Shown here: in pieces, positions 1 to 8,834 of the stretch
Numbering within the stretch: the first letter of the stretch is position 1
Layout: each line of letters starts with the position of its first letter
NCBI RefSeq assembly: GCF_000813745.1
Contig: NZ_JWLC01000005.1
Location: forward strand, 186,001 to 250,000
Direction: 5' to 3'
DNA: 64,000 bases
Origin: Leisingera sp. ANG-M1
GTDB lineage: Bacteria; Pseudomonadota; Alphaproteobacteria; Rhodobacterales; Rhodobacteraceae
Translations under genes and position numbers: made by a program
The notes under the pieces: generated by a model
What the model saw: the letters and a program-made list of their open reading frames with translations, nothing else
Told to the model about the DNA's origin: nothing
Database searches by the model: none

Positions 1-100
1 TGACGGCGCTGATCTTGCCGTTTTCCAGGCGCTCATGATGGATGGACCCGCCAAGCGCGAGTTCATGCAAAACACGCTGCTCGTGCTTTGAGATGTTCAA
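1..100 (-). CDS. yjhX: YjhX-family protein, N-terminal fragment (runs off left edge)
   Basis: Reading the minus strand from a TTG at 100-98 gives 33 residues beginning MNISKHEQRVLHELALGG and continuing HHERLENGKISAV to the window edge. The opening ISKHEQRVLH..A.GG followed by a G-(K/R)-I-x-x-V segment is the recognisable start of the YjhX family (DUF2084, UPF0386), known in E. coli as the toxin of YjhX-YjhQ. The start is TTG because no ATG or GTG lies at the family start position. No clear Shine-Dalgarno is visible, only GAGAC about ten bases upstream. The remainder and any YjhQ-like acetyltransferase partner lie outside the window, so toxin function is not shown here. Confidence 0.75.
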   Translation of the reverse strand, partial: MNISKHEQRVLHELALGGSIHHERLENGKISAV

Positions 101-403
101 TGGGATGTCTCGATTTTACGAAAGTACAGAAACAGGGCACTCAGCGTCGCGCGTGAGTGCTCCTATCAATGCTGGTGTTCCTGAATTTGCTTCGCCAGGA
201 ACGGGCGTTAGCCCCGGGACTCTTTCATAAAATCTCTATTGCGGGAGGCGGTGTGCCTCAGGCGCAGTGGCCATTTAGGCAATGATGGCGGAGGGGTCAA
301 CGGTTTGGCGGTGAAATGTCGTGGGTGATGCAGCCTTGCAGCCCTCTGCAGCAGGTGGCTGTTATGGGGGGTGGGTGCGCGGACCATTGTCCCTGTTAAA
401 TGG
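101..403. other. Intergenic region, no supported gene
   Basis: About 300 bases between the outward-reading yjhX start and the sat-cysC terminator. Short open frames here have no recognisable protein and no convincing ribosome-binding site. It should hold the yjhX promoter, but I cannot point to convincing -35/-10 boxes. Confidence 0.5.
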
Positions 404-431
404 AAACGGCCCGCCAAAAGGCGAGCCGTTT
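404..431 (-). terminator. Intrinsic terminator-like hairpin after sat-cysC
   Basis: Twelve-base arms (404-415 and 420-431) with an AAAA loop form an almost perfect hairpin whose outer pairs are AAA/TTT. It lies 22 bases beyond the sat-cysC stop codon in the direction of transcription. The U-run is short, so efficiency is uncertain. Confidence 0.6.
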
Positions 432-453
432 AAATCTTTCAATGCGGTCCGGA

Positions 454-2163
454 TCAGCCGGAGATCAGACCCATGCTTTCCAGCTTCAGCAGAACCTGGT
501 GGGCGCAGTTGTCGACGTCGACGTTTTCGGTCTCAACCGACAGCTCGGGGTTCTGCGGCACGTCGTAGGGGTCGGAGATGCCGGTGAACTCTTTGATCTT
601 GCCTTCTCGGGCCAGTTTGTAGAGGCCCTTGCGGTCGCGGCGCTCGCATTCCTCGATCGAGGTGGCAACGTGCACTTCGACAAAGGCGCCGAAGGCTTCG
701 ATGTCCTCGCGCACGGCGCGGCGGGTGGTGGCGTAAGGCGCGATCGGGGCACAGATGGCGATGCCGCCGTTCTTAGTGATCTCAGAGGCCACATAGCCGA
801 TGCGGCGGATGTTGAGGTCGCGGTGCTCTTTCGAGAAGCCCAGCTCGGAGCTGAGGTTCTTACGCACGATGTCGCCATCGAGCAGGGTCACCGGGCGGCC
901 GCCCATTTCCATCAGCTTGACCATCAGCGCGTTGGCGATGGTGGATTTGCCGGAGCCGGAGAAGCCGGTGAAGAACACGGTGAAGCCCTGCTTGGAACGC
1001 GGCGGCTTGGTCTTGCGCAGCTCGGCCACCACTTCCGGGAAGGAGAACCATTCCGGGATTTCCAGGCCTTCCGCCAGGCGGCGGCGCAGCTCGGTGCCGG
1101 AGATGTTCAGGATGGTGACGTTGTCGCGGTCTGCGATTTCGTCGTTGGGCTCGTACTGGGCGCGCTCCTGCACATAGACCATGTGCTTGAAGTCGACCAT
1201 TTTCAGGCCGATTTCTTCCTCATGGGCGCGGAACAGCTCCTGCGCATCGTAGGGGCCGTAGAAGTCTTCGCCCTGCGAGTTCTTGCCCGGGCCCGCGTGG
1301 TCGCGGCCGACGATGAAATGGGTGCAGCCGTGGTTCTTGCGGATGATGCCGTGCCAGACAGCTTCGCGCGGGCCGGCCATGCGCATCGCCAGGTTCAGCA
1401 GCGACATGGAGGTGGTGGCCGCCGGGTACTTGTCCAGAACTGCCTCGTAGCAGCGCACACGGGTGAAGTGGTCGACGTCGCCCGGTTTGGTCATGCCGAC
1501 CACCGGATGGATCAGCAGGTTGGCTTCGGCTTCGCGCGCGGCGCGGAAGGTCAGCTCCTGGTGGGCGCGGTGCAGCGGGTTGCGGGTCTGGAACGCAACA
1601 ACCTTGCGCCAGCCCAGCTTGCGGAAGTAGGCGCGCAGCTCGTTCGGGGTGTCGCGGCGGCCGCGGAAGTCATAGTGGATCGGCTGCTGGATGCCGGTGA
1701 CCGGACCGCCCAGATAGACCTTGCCGGCCTGATTGTGCAGGTAGTTCACCGCCGGGTGGGCGTCGTCATCTGCGCCAAAGACCTTCTCGGCTTCGCGGGC
1801 TTTGTTCGGCACCCAGTTGTCGGAGACGGTCATGGTGGCGAGGATCACGCCTTCCTGGTCGCGCAGCGCGATGTCCTGGCCCGGCTCCAGCTTGGAGGCG
1901 AAGTCTTCGGAAACATCCAGGGTGATCGGCATCGGCCACAGGGTGCCGTCAGCCAGGCGCATGTTTTCAACGACACCGTTGTAGTCGGCCTCGGTCAGGA
2001 AGCCTTTCAGCGGGTTGAAGCCGCCGTTCATCAGCAGTTCCAGGTCGCAGATCTGGCGCGGGGTCAGGTCCCAGCTGGTCAGCTCGGCCGCTTCGACCTT
2101 CAGTTTCTGGGCGCTTTCGTAGGAGACGTAGAGCTCGGGAATAGGAGCCAGGTTGCTTTGCAT
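454..2163 (-). CDS. cysC: Bifunctional sulfate adenylyltransferase / adenylylsulfate kinase
   Basis: The 569 residues from ATG 2163 make a complete fused ATP sulfurylase plus APS kinase. Together they activate sulfate to APS and then to PAPS for assimilation or for sulfation of polysaccharides. Residues about 1-385 are the sulfurylase, with the QTRN and HRAH nucleotide-binding motif at residues 192-201. The C-terminal ~180 residues are the kinase, with the P-loop GFSGSGKST near residue 395. An AGGA about ten bases upstream of ATG 2163 supports internal initiation. However, the reading frame is open without a stop back to GTG 2529, so a longer 691-residue protein carrying an N-terminal winged helix is equally possible. 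Alpha-proteobacterial Sat-CysC is often tied to surface polysaccharide sulfation. That link here is inference, helped by the EPS-type regulator module. Confidence 0.95.
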   Translation of the reverse strand: MQSNLAPIPELYVSYESAQKLKVEAAELTSWDLTPRQICDLELLMNGGFNPLKGFLTEADYNGVVENMRLADGTLWPMPITLDVSEDFASKLEPGQDIALRDQEGVILATMTVSDNWVPNKAREAEKVFGADDDAHPAVNYLHNQAGKVYLGGPVTGIQQPIHYDFRGRRDTPNELRAYFRKLGWRKVVAFQTRNPLHRAHQELTFRAAREAEANLLIHPVVGMTKPGDVDHFTRVRCYEAVLDKYPAATTSMSLLNLAMRMAGPREAVWHGIIRKNHGCTHFIVGRDHAGPGKNSQGEDFYGPYDAQELFRAHEEEIGLKMVDFKHMVYVQERAQYEPNDEIADRDNVTILNISGTELRRRLAEGLEIPEWFSFPEVVAELRKTKPPRSKQGFTVFFTGFSGSGKSTIANALMVKLMEMGGRPVTLLDGDIVRKNLSSELGFSKEHRDLNIRRIGYVASEITKNGGIAICAPIAPYATTRRAVREDIEAFGAFVEVHVATSIEECERRDRKGLYKLAREGKIKEFTGISDPYDVPQNPELSVETENVDVDNCAHQVLLKLESMGLISG

Positions 2164-2529
2164 CGGGTTATTCCTGTGTTTGAGAGGGGGCAGGCCGCTG
2201 GCGGTGCCGGTGAGTTCCGCATGCAAGGCGTTGTATTCGGCGAGCTTGCGGGCGAGGAATTGATCGGTGAGACGCACTTTTTCGGCCGCGCCCCGGGTGG
2301 TCAGCGAATAGGCAAACCGCTGCCGTTTGTCGGGGCCCGGGCGGTTGCTGATGGTGATCAGCCCCGCATCAGCGGCCAGGCGCAACTGTGTGTTCAGACG
2401 CCCCAGCGAAATCCCCAGCGCCGCGGCGGTGGTCCGCTGCGAAGCGTCCGGCTCGGTGTCGAGCTGGCGCAGGAGCCGGAAGAGCAGGTCTTCCTCCTCC
2501 GGGCTGAGGGGATTTGCGTCGGCGGGCAC
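2164..2529 (-). CDS. MarR-type EPS-associated winged-helix module, in frame with Sat-CysC
   Basis: From GTG 2529 (AGGAC eight bases upstream) 122 codons precede, in frame and with no stop, the Sat-CysC start. The sequence resembles the MarR-like EPS-associated regulators: a winged helix (residues ~10-75; LGISLGRLNTQLRLAADAGL is the recognition helix region) followed by the family hallmark TRGAAEKVRLTDQFLARKLAEY. Those regulators are normally stand-alone proteins of ~110 residues. Either the stop codon has been lost and a true fusion is made, or two proteins arise from nested starts. A linker of about 14 residues separates the modules. The dyad at 2550-2563 is a plausible operator. Confidence 0.7.
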
Positions 2530-2549
2530 GGGTCACTGTCCTAAAGTGT

Positions 2550-2563
2550 GTTCACGGGTGAAC
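2550..2563. promoter_or_regulatory. Perfect GTTCAC-GG-GTGAAC dyad upstream of the MarR/Sat-CysC gene
   Basis: Six-base arms with a two-base centre form a perfect palindrome 20 bases before GTG 2529. An outward extension matches at one of two further positions. This is the size and position expected for an autoregulatory winged-helix operator. Function is inferred from position only. Confidence 0.45.
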
Positions 2564-2750
2564 GCTTTGCATGGATCGAACCGGAAGCAAAGCGCAAATT
2601 CAGTCAAATTGCTGATTTCTGCCTGCGTGGCCCAGCTGCAACGGGCGCAGGTGCGGCGTCAGCCTGTCCTCCCCGGGCGCGCCGTTTCGGGCTGATACAC
2701 CGGTTGCAGAGACTGGGAGGGGCAGATGTTCCTGAGTGCGGAGCTGCAGC

Positions 2751-4430
2751 TTAACGCTGTCCCGCGGCCAGCACCCTGGGCAGTGCGGCGGCCTGATCTA
2801 CCGGCAGGGCGGCCAGCGGCCGGGAAACGCCCCTGAGCTGGAACTCCTGCAGCGCGAATCGCCCGGCGTCATAGCCTGCGGCTTCCAGCAAACGGGCCGA
2901 GATCAGCAGCTCGATGCCCAGTTCCTTGGTTTGTGCCTCCAGGCGGCTGGCCGTGTTGACGCTGCCGCCGATGATGGTGCGCGGGGCATGGGCGGCGCTG
3001 CCGATCTCACCCAGCACCAGCTCGCCCAGGTGGATGCCGATGCCGATACGGATGTCCGGCTCGCCATCGGCGGCAAGCTGGGCGTTGAAGTCCTGCAGGG
3101 CGGTGCCGATGGCGGCAGCCGCGTCCAGTGCGGCCTGGGCGGAGAGCGCCGGTGTCTGTGCCTCAAACAGCGCCAGCAGCCCGTCGCCAAGGTATTTGTC
3201 GACGGTGCCGCCGGCTTCGGTAATGGCCGGGACAATGGCGTCGAAGAAACGGTTCAGCAGGAATACCACGTCATAGGGCAGCTGGCCCGAAGTGCGGGCG
3301 GTAAAGCCGCGCATGTCAAGGAACAGGATTGCCAGCTGCTGTTCGCTGCCCTGGCTGGCATGGGCGCGGCCTTTTTGCCCGTCGGGGCGGAACATGCGGG
3401 TGACGGTGAGCGGCGCCTGCGGCTGGATCTGGCAGGCCAGCCGCATGTTGGCGGGCGCCTTGACGCGCTCAAGGCTGCGGGCCTCGGCGGGGGAGGGCGG
3501 CGGCAGGGTCTCGCCGCCTTCGTCGACCACCACGCGGCAGGTGGTGCAGCGCCCCTTGCCGCCGCAAAGCGATGTGTGCAGCACGCCGTTGGCCTGCGAC
3601 ATCTCCAGCAGGGTCTGGCCGCGTTCGGCGCGGATCTCGGGACCGAAGGCGTAGCGGATGCGCACCGCGCGGCGCCGCCGCAGGACGCGGCTCAGGACAT
3701 GGGCCGCGGCGGCCAGCCCCAGCAGAACAAGAAAGCCTGTGAGGGCCTCGCTGTTGGCCTGGAACAGCGCCTCAAAGGTTTCGTTGCTGGGCCAGTTGTA
3801 GTCCTCCATCAGGGCAGGGCGCTGGCTGCCTTCGGCAAACAGGCCGAAGATACGGCGGCCCTCGGTCAGGAAGCCGGCCAGTGCAAAGCCCGGGACAAGC
3901 ACCGCCAGCCCGGCCATCCAGGGGATCGCCGCCCGCCACCAGTGGGTGAGGCGCAGCCAGTAGTGCAGGCCGATGCAGCCGTGGATCCAGACGGCCAGCA
4001 GAAGCGCAGACTGCTGCCAGGCCTCGGGCGAGTTCCACATCAGCACAATGACATAGGGCATTTCGTCATTGGTGCCGAAGATTTCATGCGAGTAGCGGGT
4101 GAACACCAGGTGGTTCAGCAGCTGCAGCGGGATCAGGAAGCCAAGCAGAGTCTGCAGCCCCTCGCTGAAGCGCATCTTCAGGCTGCGGCGGCGGGCCAGG
4201 CTCCACAGCGCCAGGCCGGCGTGCAGGATCAGCGAGGCATAGAGGATGGAGCTGCCAAGCCCGCTGCGGGTGATTGCCAGGCGTGCATCCTGGAACTCCT
4301 CCATCCAGACCGGCGACAGCAGGCCAAGGCCGATGTTGAGGAAATGGAAAAACGCATAGGCAAACAGCACCAGCCCGGTGATGATCCGGGTGCGGCTGAT
4401 CCAATTGCCCTGCCAGAGTGCGCTTGCCAC
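2751..4430 (-). CDS. Membrane-bound adenylate/guanylate cyclase with 2Fe-2S ferredoxin domain
   Basis: A 559-residue protein starting at GTG 4430, chosen because AGGAGGA sits eight bases upstream; the frame upstream of that only shadows the Hint gene. Residues ~1-250 hold about six hydrophobic segments, the first near 15-38. Residues ~255-340 form a plant-type 2Fe-2S domain with the cluster motif LCGGKGRCTTC and a later LACQ cysteine. Residues ~355-530 are a class III nucleotide cyclase with the metal-binding LDMRGFT aspartate and the KYLGDGLLALF loop. The protein should make cAMP or cGMP at the inner membrane in response to a redox or membrane signal. The family of ferredoxin-fused cyclases is common in alphaproteobacteria, but the signal is unknown. 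It is 68 bases downstream of the Hint gene and probably cotranscribed with it. Confidence 0.85.
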   Translation of the reverse strand: MASALWQGNWISRTRIITGLVLFAYAFFHFLNIGLGLLSPVWMEEFQDARLAITRSGLGSSILYASLILHAGLALWSLARRRSLKMRFSEGLQTLLGFLIPLQLLNHLVFTRYSHEIFGTNDEMPYVIVLMWNSPEAWQQSALLLAVWIHGCIGLHYWLRLTHWWRAAIPWMAGLAVLVPGFALAGFLTEGRRIFGLFAEGSQRPALMEDYNWPSNETFEALFQANSEALTGFLVLLGLAAAAHVLSRVLRRRRAVRIRYAFGPEIRAERGQTLLEMSQANGVLHTSLCGGKGRCTTCRVVVDEGGETLPPPSPAEARSLERVKAPANMRLACQIQPQAPLTVTRMFRPDGQKGRAHASQGSEQQLAILFLDMRGFTARTSGQLPYDVVFLLNRFFDAIVPAITEAGGTVDKYLGDGLLALFEAQTPALSAQAALDAAAAIGTALQDFNAQLAADGEPDIRIGIGIHLGELVLGEIGSAAHAPRTIIGGSVNTASRLEAQTKELGIELLISARLLEAAGYDAGRFALQEFQLRGVSRPLAALPVDQAAALPRVLAAGQR

Positions 4431-4498
4431 CCGGGGGTCCTCCTGTTCGCGGCTGTCTGGCGGCAGACTGGGGCGCGCAGGCGGCGGGGTCAAGGCGG

Positions 4499-5557
4499 CT
4501 AGGTCGCGGGCAGGTCCGAGAGCAGCTGGCTTTCCTTTTGCTTCAGGATCATGCGGGCCGCGGGGTAGGTGCTGCTCTGATCCCGGGTCAGTTCCGGGAA
4601 CAGCGCCAGGATCTCGGCCCGGATTTCCTTGCCGCCGTGCTTGAGCAGCCGGGCGCCGGGCTGGAAGCTTTCGGTCCACAGGCCGTTGGAGAACACTGCC
4701 TGGTGGCGCTCGAACAGCAGGTGCACGTAAGTCGTGCGGTTCACCTGCGCCGCAGTGACGCCGGGATGCGCCAGCAGATGGCTGGCCGCGGCCAGCACCT
4801 CGGGCTCGCCGAACATCATCTGGCAGGCGGCGCCTTTCAGCAGCAGCCGGTGCTGCGGCGACACCCAAAGGTCCTGCGCGGGCTGGCCAGGGCCAAATGC
4901 ACCGGCTGCGATCCGCACCGGCTGCAGATGCGGGCAGGCCCGCAGCCAGCTGGGGCCAACCAGGCGGACACCCACCCACAAAAGCGGCTGGAAACCGTTG
5001 TCCCGGGTCAGCACCCGGTCGCCGGGGCGCAACTGCTCGACCGGGCGCAATCCCTGGTCGGTGCAGATTTCGGTGCCGGCAGTGAAGCAGGGCACAAAGC
5101 TGGAGTATTTTGCCGATCCATGGTTGCTGCCGGAGATTTTCTGGTACCGCGCGCCGTCCTTCAGCGGGATGTCGGTTGAGAAACCCCAGACGTCCTGGGT
5201 GACGCCGCCCTGTGAGAACACCGTGATGGTGATCTTCGGGCCCACCGGGTTGCCGTCATCGTCCAGCTCTTGCACGTAGTGGAAGGATTCCGCCTCGACC
5301 GCGGTGCCGGCTGCCACCATCGAGCCGCCGTCGATGATAGTGTGGCCTGCTTCCTGGTCGTCCTCGAAAATGTCGGCGCTGCCGGCGGTGTCGTCCAGCG
5401 TGACCTGTTCGATGGCATAGCTGGCATCATACACAAAGACGGTCCCGACGGGGGTGTCGGAATTGTTGATGATCGCGCTGTCCGGCGTCAAATGCGGGGA
5501 GCTGGCATCAACGGTCAGTGCGTTCGCGTTGAACGCGCTAAAGGTGCGTATTGCCAT
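4499..5557 (-). CDS. Hint domain-containing protein (Hint_2), copy 1
   Basis: A 352-residue protein starting at ATG 5557 (GGGGGAC upstream). The first ~155 residues are acidic and beta-rich with no signal peptide. At residue ~156 a Hedgehog/intein-like domain begins with CFTAGTEI, continues with the typical PVEQLRPGDRVLTRDNG block, then a VSPQHRLLL histidine block. Hint domains in inteins and hedgehogs self-cleave at the first cysteine, which is present here. Rhodobacterales Hint_2 proteins are widespread but their job is not established. The motif order matches two other proteins in this window (7995-8780 and 17870-18982), making it a dispersed paralogue family. Confidence 0.85.
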   Translation of the reverse strand: MAIRTFSAFNANALTVDASSPHLTPDSAIINNSDTPVGTVFVYDASYAIEQVTLDDTAGSADIFEDDQEAGHTIIDGGSMVAAGTAVEAESFHYVQELDDDGNPVGPKITITVFSQGGVTQDVWGFSTDIPLKDGARYQKISGSNHGSAKYSSFVPCFTAGTEICTDQGLRPVEQLRPGDRVLTRDNGFQPLLWVGVRLVGPSWLRACPHLQPVRIAAGAFGPGQPAQDLWVSPQHRLLLKGAACQMMFGEPEVLAAASHLLAHPGVTAAQVNRTTYVHLLFERHQAVFSNGLWTESFQPGARLLKHGGKEIRAEILALFPELTRDQSSTYPAARMILKQKESQLLSDLPAT

Positions 5558-5769
5558 GTTGTCCCCCGGCAGAATCTTGGAGCTTTACGTTGCTTTGCCG
5601 GTGGTTTTGCGAGGGAATTTCTAATGCCCGGTTAAGGCCGCAGGACGAATGTTTTGGATTTTAGGGATTGTTCGGCGAGACGCGGGATGTGACGCGGGTA
5701 GTGTGAATTTCGTCTTATTTTCAGATGCTTATGGAGATGTTTCGCGCTGCGGCATAGGCACGCAGACTG

Positions 5770-6225
5770 TCAGGGGTGGGAGGGCCAGGGCTGTGCCGGG
5801 CCTGCGGTCTGCACGGTGGCCGGGCTGATTGCAAACAGCGCCAGATGCGCAAGCTCCGGCCGGGAGCGGGAGGAGTAGAGCAGGCCCTGGGCGTCGACCG
5901 CTCGGGCCGTATCGGAATGCATCCAGGTTGGTGCTGGCGCGCCGCTGGCGCGGATGTCCTGCCACACCGCAGAGACGCCGGGGCGGCCGCGCAGATCGGT
6001 GATCCGGGCGGCGGTCACCTGCAGCGGCAGGATGATCCGGGGCGGATCGCCGGGAGAGATATAGCGCTTGATGGCGATGCCTGCGCCCTCGGGCGTGAGG
6101 GAGGCGTAAAGGGCCGGCTGGCCGGAATGGTGGAACCGACCTTCGGGGGCGCGGGCAGGGGCCAGGGGCTGGCCTGCCTGCGCCTGAAACAGAATTCTCC
6201 AGACAGTGCCGAAGAATTCTATCAC
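5770..6225 (-). CDS. RES domain-containing protein
   Basis: A 151-residue protein beginning at GTG 6225, four bases after the trxB stop codon; its Shine-Dalgarno AGGA overlaps the end of trxB, so translation is probably coupled. The domain spans nearly the whole protein: GRFHHSGQPALYASLTPE is the RES core (conserved Arg and Tyr), and YSSRSRPELAHLALF carries the conserved terminal Ser. RES proteins characterised so far are NAD-degrading or NAD/PRS-modifying toxins paired with Xre antitoxins. Here no antitoxin is next to it, and the usually conserved Glu after the core appears to be Lys (AIKRY). It may be a domesticated or inactive RES enzyme linked to redox metabolism; that is inference. Confidence 0.75.
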   Translation of the reverse strand: MIEFFGTVWRILFQAQAGQPLAPARAPEGRFHHSGQPALYASLTPEGAGIAIKRYISPGDPPRIILPLQVTAARITDLRGRPGVSAVWQDIRASGAPAPTWMHSDTARAVDAQGLLYSSRSRPELAHLALFAISPATVQTAGPAQPWPSHP

Positions 6226-6229
6226 GTGT

Positions 6230-7180
<951 letters not shown>

Positions 7181-7301
7181 TTACATAAAGCAGCATGGCG
7201 GTCAGGCCGCCGTCAGGACATGCATATAGCGGCGCGAGGTGCTGGCTTAAACCCCTCAGCATATGTATACGGCGGGATGCGAATTTGCCGCGGAGGCAAG
7301 C

Positions 7302-7362
7302 ATTGCGCCTTGCACCTTCGGGATGCAAAGAATATTGCGCGCGGATGAAACATTATTGCGCG
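7302..7362. promoter_or_regulatory. Three phased ATTGCGC repeats between trxB and lrp
   Basis: The heptamer ATTGCGC occurs at 7302-7308, 7334-7340 and 7355-7361 in the same orientation. The last two are extended to ATTGCGCG. Their starts are 32 and 21 bases apart, close to three and two helical turns. Lrp/AsnC proteins bind such phased sites as octamers, so autoregulation by the neighbouring Lrp is the likely role. No binding data are available here. Confidence 0.5.
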
Positions 7363-7383
7363 GCTCCGCGGCAGTGCTATAAG
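7356..7383 (+). promoter_or_regulatory. Candidate lrp promoter
   Basis: TTGCGC (7356-7361) and TATAAG (7378-7383) with a 16-base spacer and an extended TGC before the -10. The -35 box overlaps the third ATTGCGC repeat, so Lrp binding there would repress the gene. It leads to the lrp start 28 bases downstream. Confidence 0.5.
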
Positions 7384-7411
7384 AAACGCAAAAATCACAG
7401 GAGTTTCCGCC

Positions 7412-7912
7412 ATGGTCACCACCCGCCTTGATCCGATTGATCGCAAGATTTTGTCGGAGCTTCAGGCTGATGGGCGGATGACCAATGTCGAGCTGGCCAA
7501 GCGGGTCGGCATCTCGGCGCCGCCGTGTTTGCGCCGGGTGCGGGCGCTGGAAGAAGCCGGGCTGATTCACGGTTATCATGCGGATGTGAATTCGCGCGAG
7601 CTGGGGTTTGAGGTGCAGGTCTTTGCCATGGTGGGGCTGGAGAGCCAGGCCGAGGTGGAGCTGAGCGCCTTTGAGGAGAAATGCCGCAGCTGGCCCTTGG
7701 TGCGCGAGTGCCATATGCTGAACGGCGAGGTGGACTTCATCCTGAAATGCGTGTCGCCGGATCTGAGCACTTTCCAGAGCTTCCTGACCGGCGAACTGCT
7801 GACCACCCCGAATGTGGCCAGCGTCAAGACCTCGCTGGTGATCCGCTGCGCCAAGGATGAGCCGGGCGTGCCGTTTGAGGTGCTGGAGGAGCGGCTGGCC
7901 CGCGAGGCCTGA
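7412..7912 (+). CDS. Lrp/AsnC family transcriptional regulator
   Basis: A 166-residue DNA-binding regulator. The N-terminal helix-turn-helix is at residues ~5-55 (LDPIDRKILSELQADGR, then ELAKRVGISAPPCLRRV). The C-terminal RAM ligand and oligomerisation domain is at ~70-150 (VFAMVGLES, then a GEVDFILK segment). CAGGAG nine bases before ATG 7412 fixes the start. It is divergent from trxB with phased repeats between them, a layout in which the regulator commonly controls itself and its neighbour. The ligand cannot be told from sequence. Confidence 0.93.
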   Translation: MVTTRLDPIDRKILSELQADGRMTNVELAKRVGISAPPCLRRVRALEEAGLIHGYHADVNSRELGFEVQVFAMVGLESQAEVELSAFEEKCRSWPLVRECHMLNGEVDFILKCVSPDLSTFQSFLTGELLTTPNVASVKTSLVIRCAKDEPGVPFEVLEERLAREA

Positions 7913-7946
7913 GCGCCGCTGTCTTCAGGCTGCCGCACATGCAAAA

Positions 7947-7974
7947 GCCGGGCGCGCGATGGCCCGGCTTTTTT
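7947..7974 (+). terminator. Rho-independent terminator after lrp
   Basis: Stem GCCGGGC (7947-7953) with GCCCGGC (7962-7968), flanked by AAAA on the left and six T on the right. It lies 34 bases after the lrp stop and, read the other way, 20 bases from the Hint gene end, so it may serve both. Confidence 0.85.
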
Positions 7975-7994
7975 GTGCGCGGATGTCTGGCGGC

Positions 7995-8780
7995 CTAGAG
8001 AACGGCAGACCCGGAACGGGTGCCGCCGTCGGCCCTGGGATGCGCCAGCGGGCCGAAATCGGCAATGCTGTCGGCATGGGCAAACAGGTTCAAAAACAGC
8101 GTCTTGATCGCGTAGCTTGCCAGTTTCAGCGCATCCGGCCCCGGGTGGTAGGTTTCGAATTCCAGCCCGCCGGCATTGATCACCGCATGGCGCGGCAGGC
8201 AGAGGTGGTACATGTCCACCGGCGTCGGCGGCGCGGTTTCAAAGATGCTCATGCCGTCCTGGAACTCGGCCGCCGGGGTCAGCAGCTGGGTGCCGTCTGG
8301 GCCGCCCTGCATGTGCGGCGGCATGCGCAGCAGGCGGGCCGCAGGGCCCACCACCAGGCTGGCGGCGGGTTTCTGCAGGCCCAGGCTGTCGGCCATGAAG
8401 CTGGTCAGATGGTGGCTGCGGCCGCGGCTGCCGGGGCGGGCAGGCAAAAGGCTGGTGTGGCCGATCCACACCAATGTCTGGCCGCCGCCTTCGCTGGTCA
8501 GAATCTCGTCACCGGGCAGCAGATCCTCGACCGCAATGGGCCCCTGCGTTGTTTCCACCAGCGAGCCGCGGGAGAAGGCGCAGAAGGCATCCTCGAACAG
8601 CGGCAGCGCCGGGGCGATATGGCGGGTTTCCGAGATGCCGCCGCTGGGCAGCAGGCTGCTGACCTCATAGCGGCGCAGCTGCGGTTTGACGCCGGAACGC
8701 AGGGCGGCAGGGTCCTGCAGGAACGCGTTGGCCTCGACGGCATTGGCTGCAGCCCTCTGCAGCGACTGGGGGATGGTCAT
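7995..8780 (-). CDS. Hint domain-containing protein (Hint_2), copy 2
   Basis: A 261-residue protein from ATG 8780, preferred because GGAGAGG lies just upstream; a longer in-frame start at 8834 has none. The Hint block starts near residue 67 with CAFSRGSLVETTQG and continues PIAVEDLLPGDEILTSEGGGQTLVWIG. The later part includes an MYHLCLPRHAVINAGGLE block in which the histidine sits. It lacks the long acidic N-terminal region of copy 1 and is the most divergent of the three. The function is unknown; membership of the Hint_2 family is clear, autoprocessing is not shown. Confidence 0.85.
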   Translation of the reverse strand: MTIPQSLQRAAANAVEANAFLQDPAALRSGVKPQLRRYEVSSLLPSGGISETRHIAPALPLFEDAFCAFSRGSLVETTQGPIAVEDLLPGDEILTSEGGGQTLVWIGHTSLLPARPGSRGRSHHLTSFMADSLGLQKPAASLVVGPAARLLRMPPHMQGGPDGTQLLTPAAEFQDGMSIFETAPPTPVDMYHLCLPRHAVINAGGLEFETYHPGPDALKLASYAIKTLFLNLFAHADSIADFGPLAHPRADGGTRSGSAVL

Positions 8781-8834
8781 ACCCGGACCTCTCCTTTCAA
8801 ACTGCCCGTTTGCATCGGCCCCCACCGGCAACAC

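Noticed and set aside
400-2544. Long open frame of 714 codons on the plus strand opposite sat-cysC
   Set aside because: High-GC codon bias of the real gene keeps the opposite frame open; the translation is low-complexity Ala/Gly/His/Gln with no domain.
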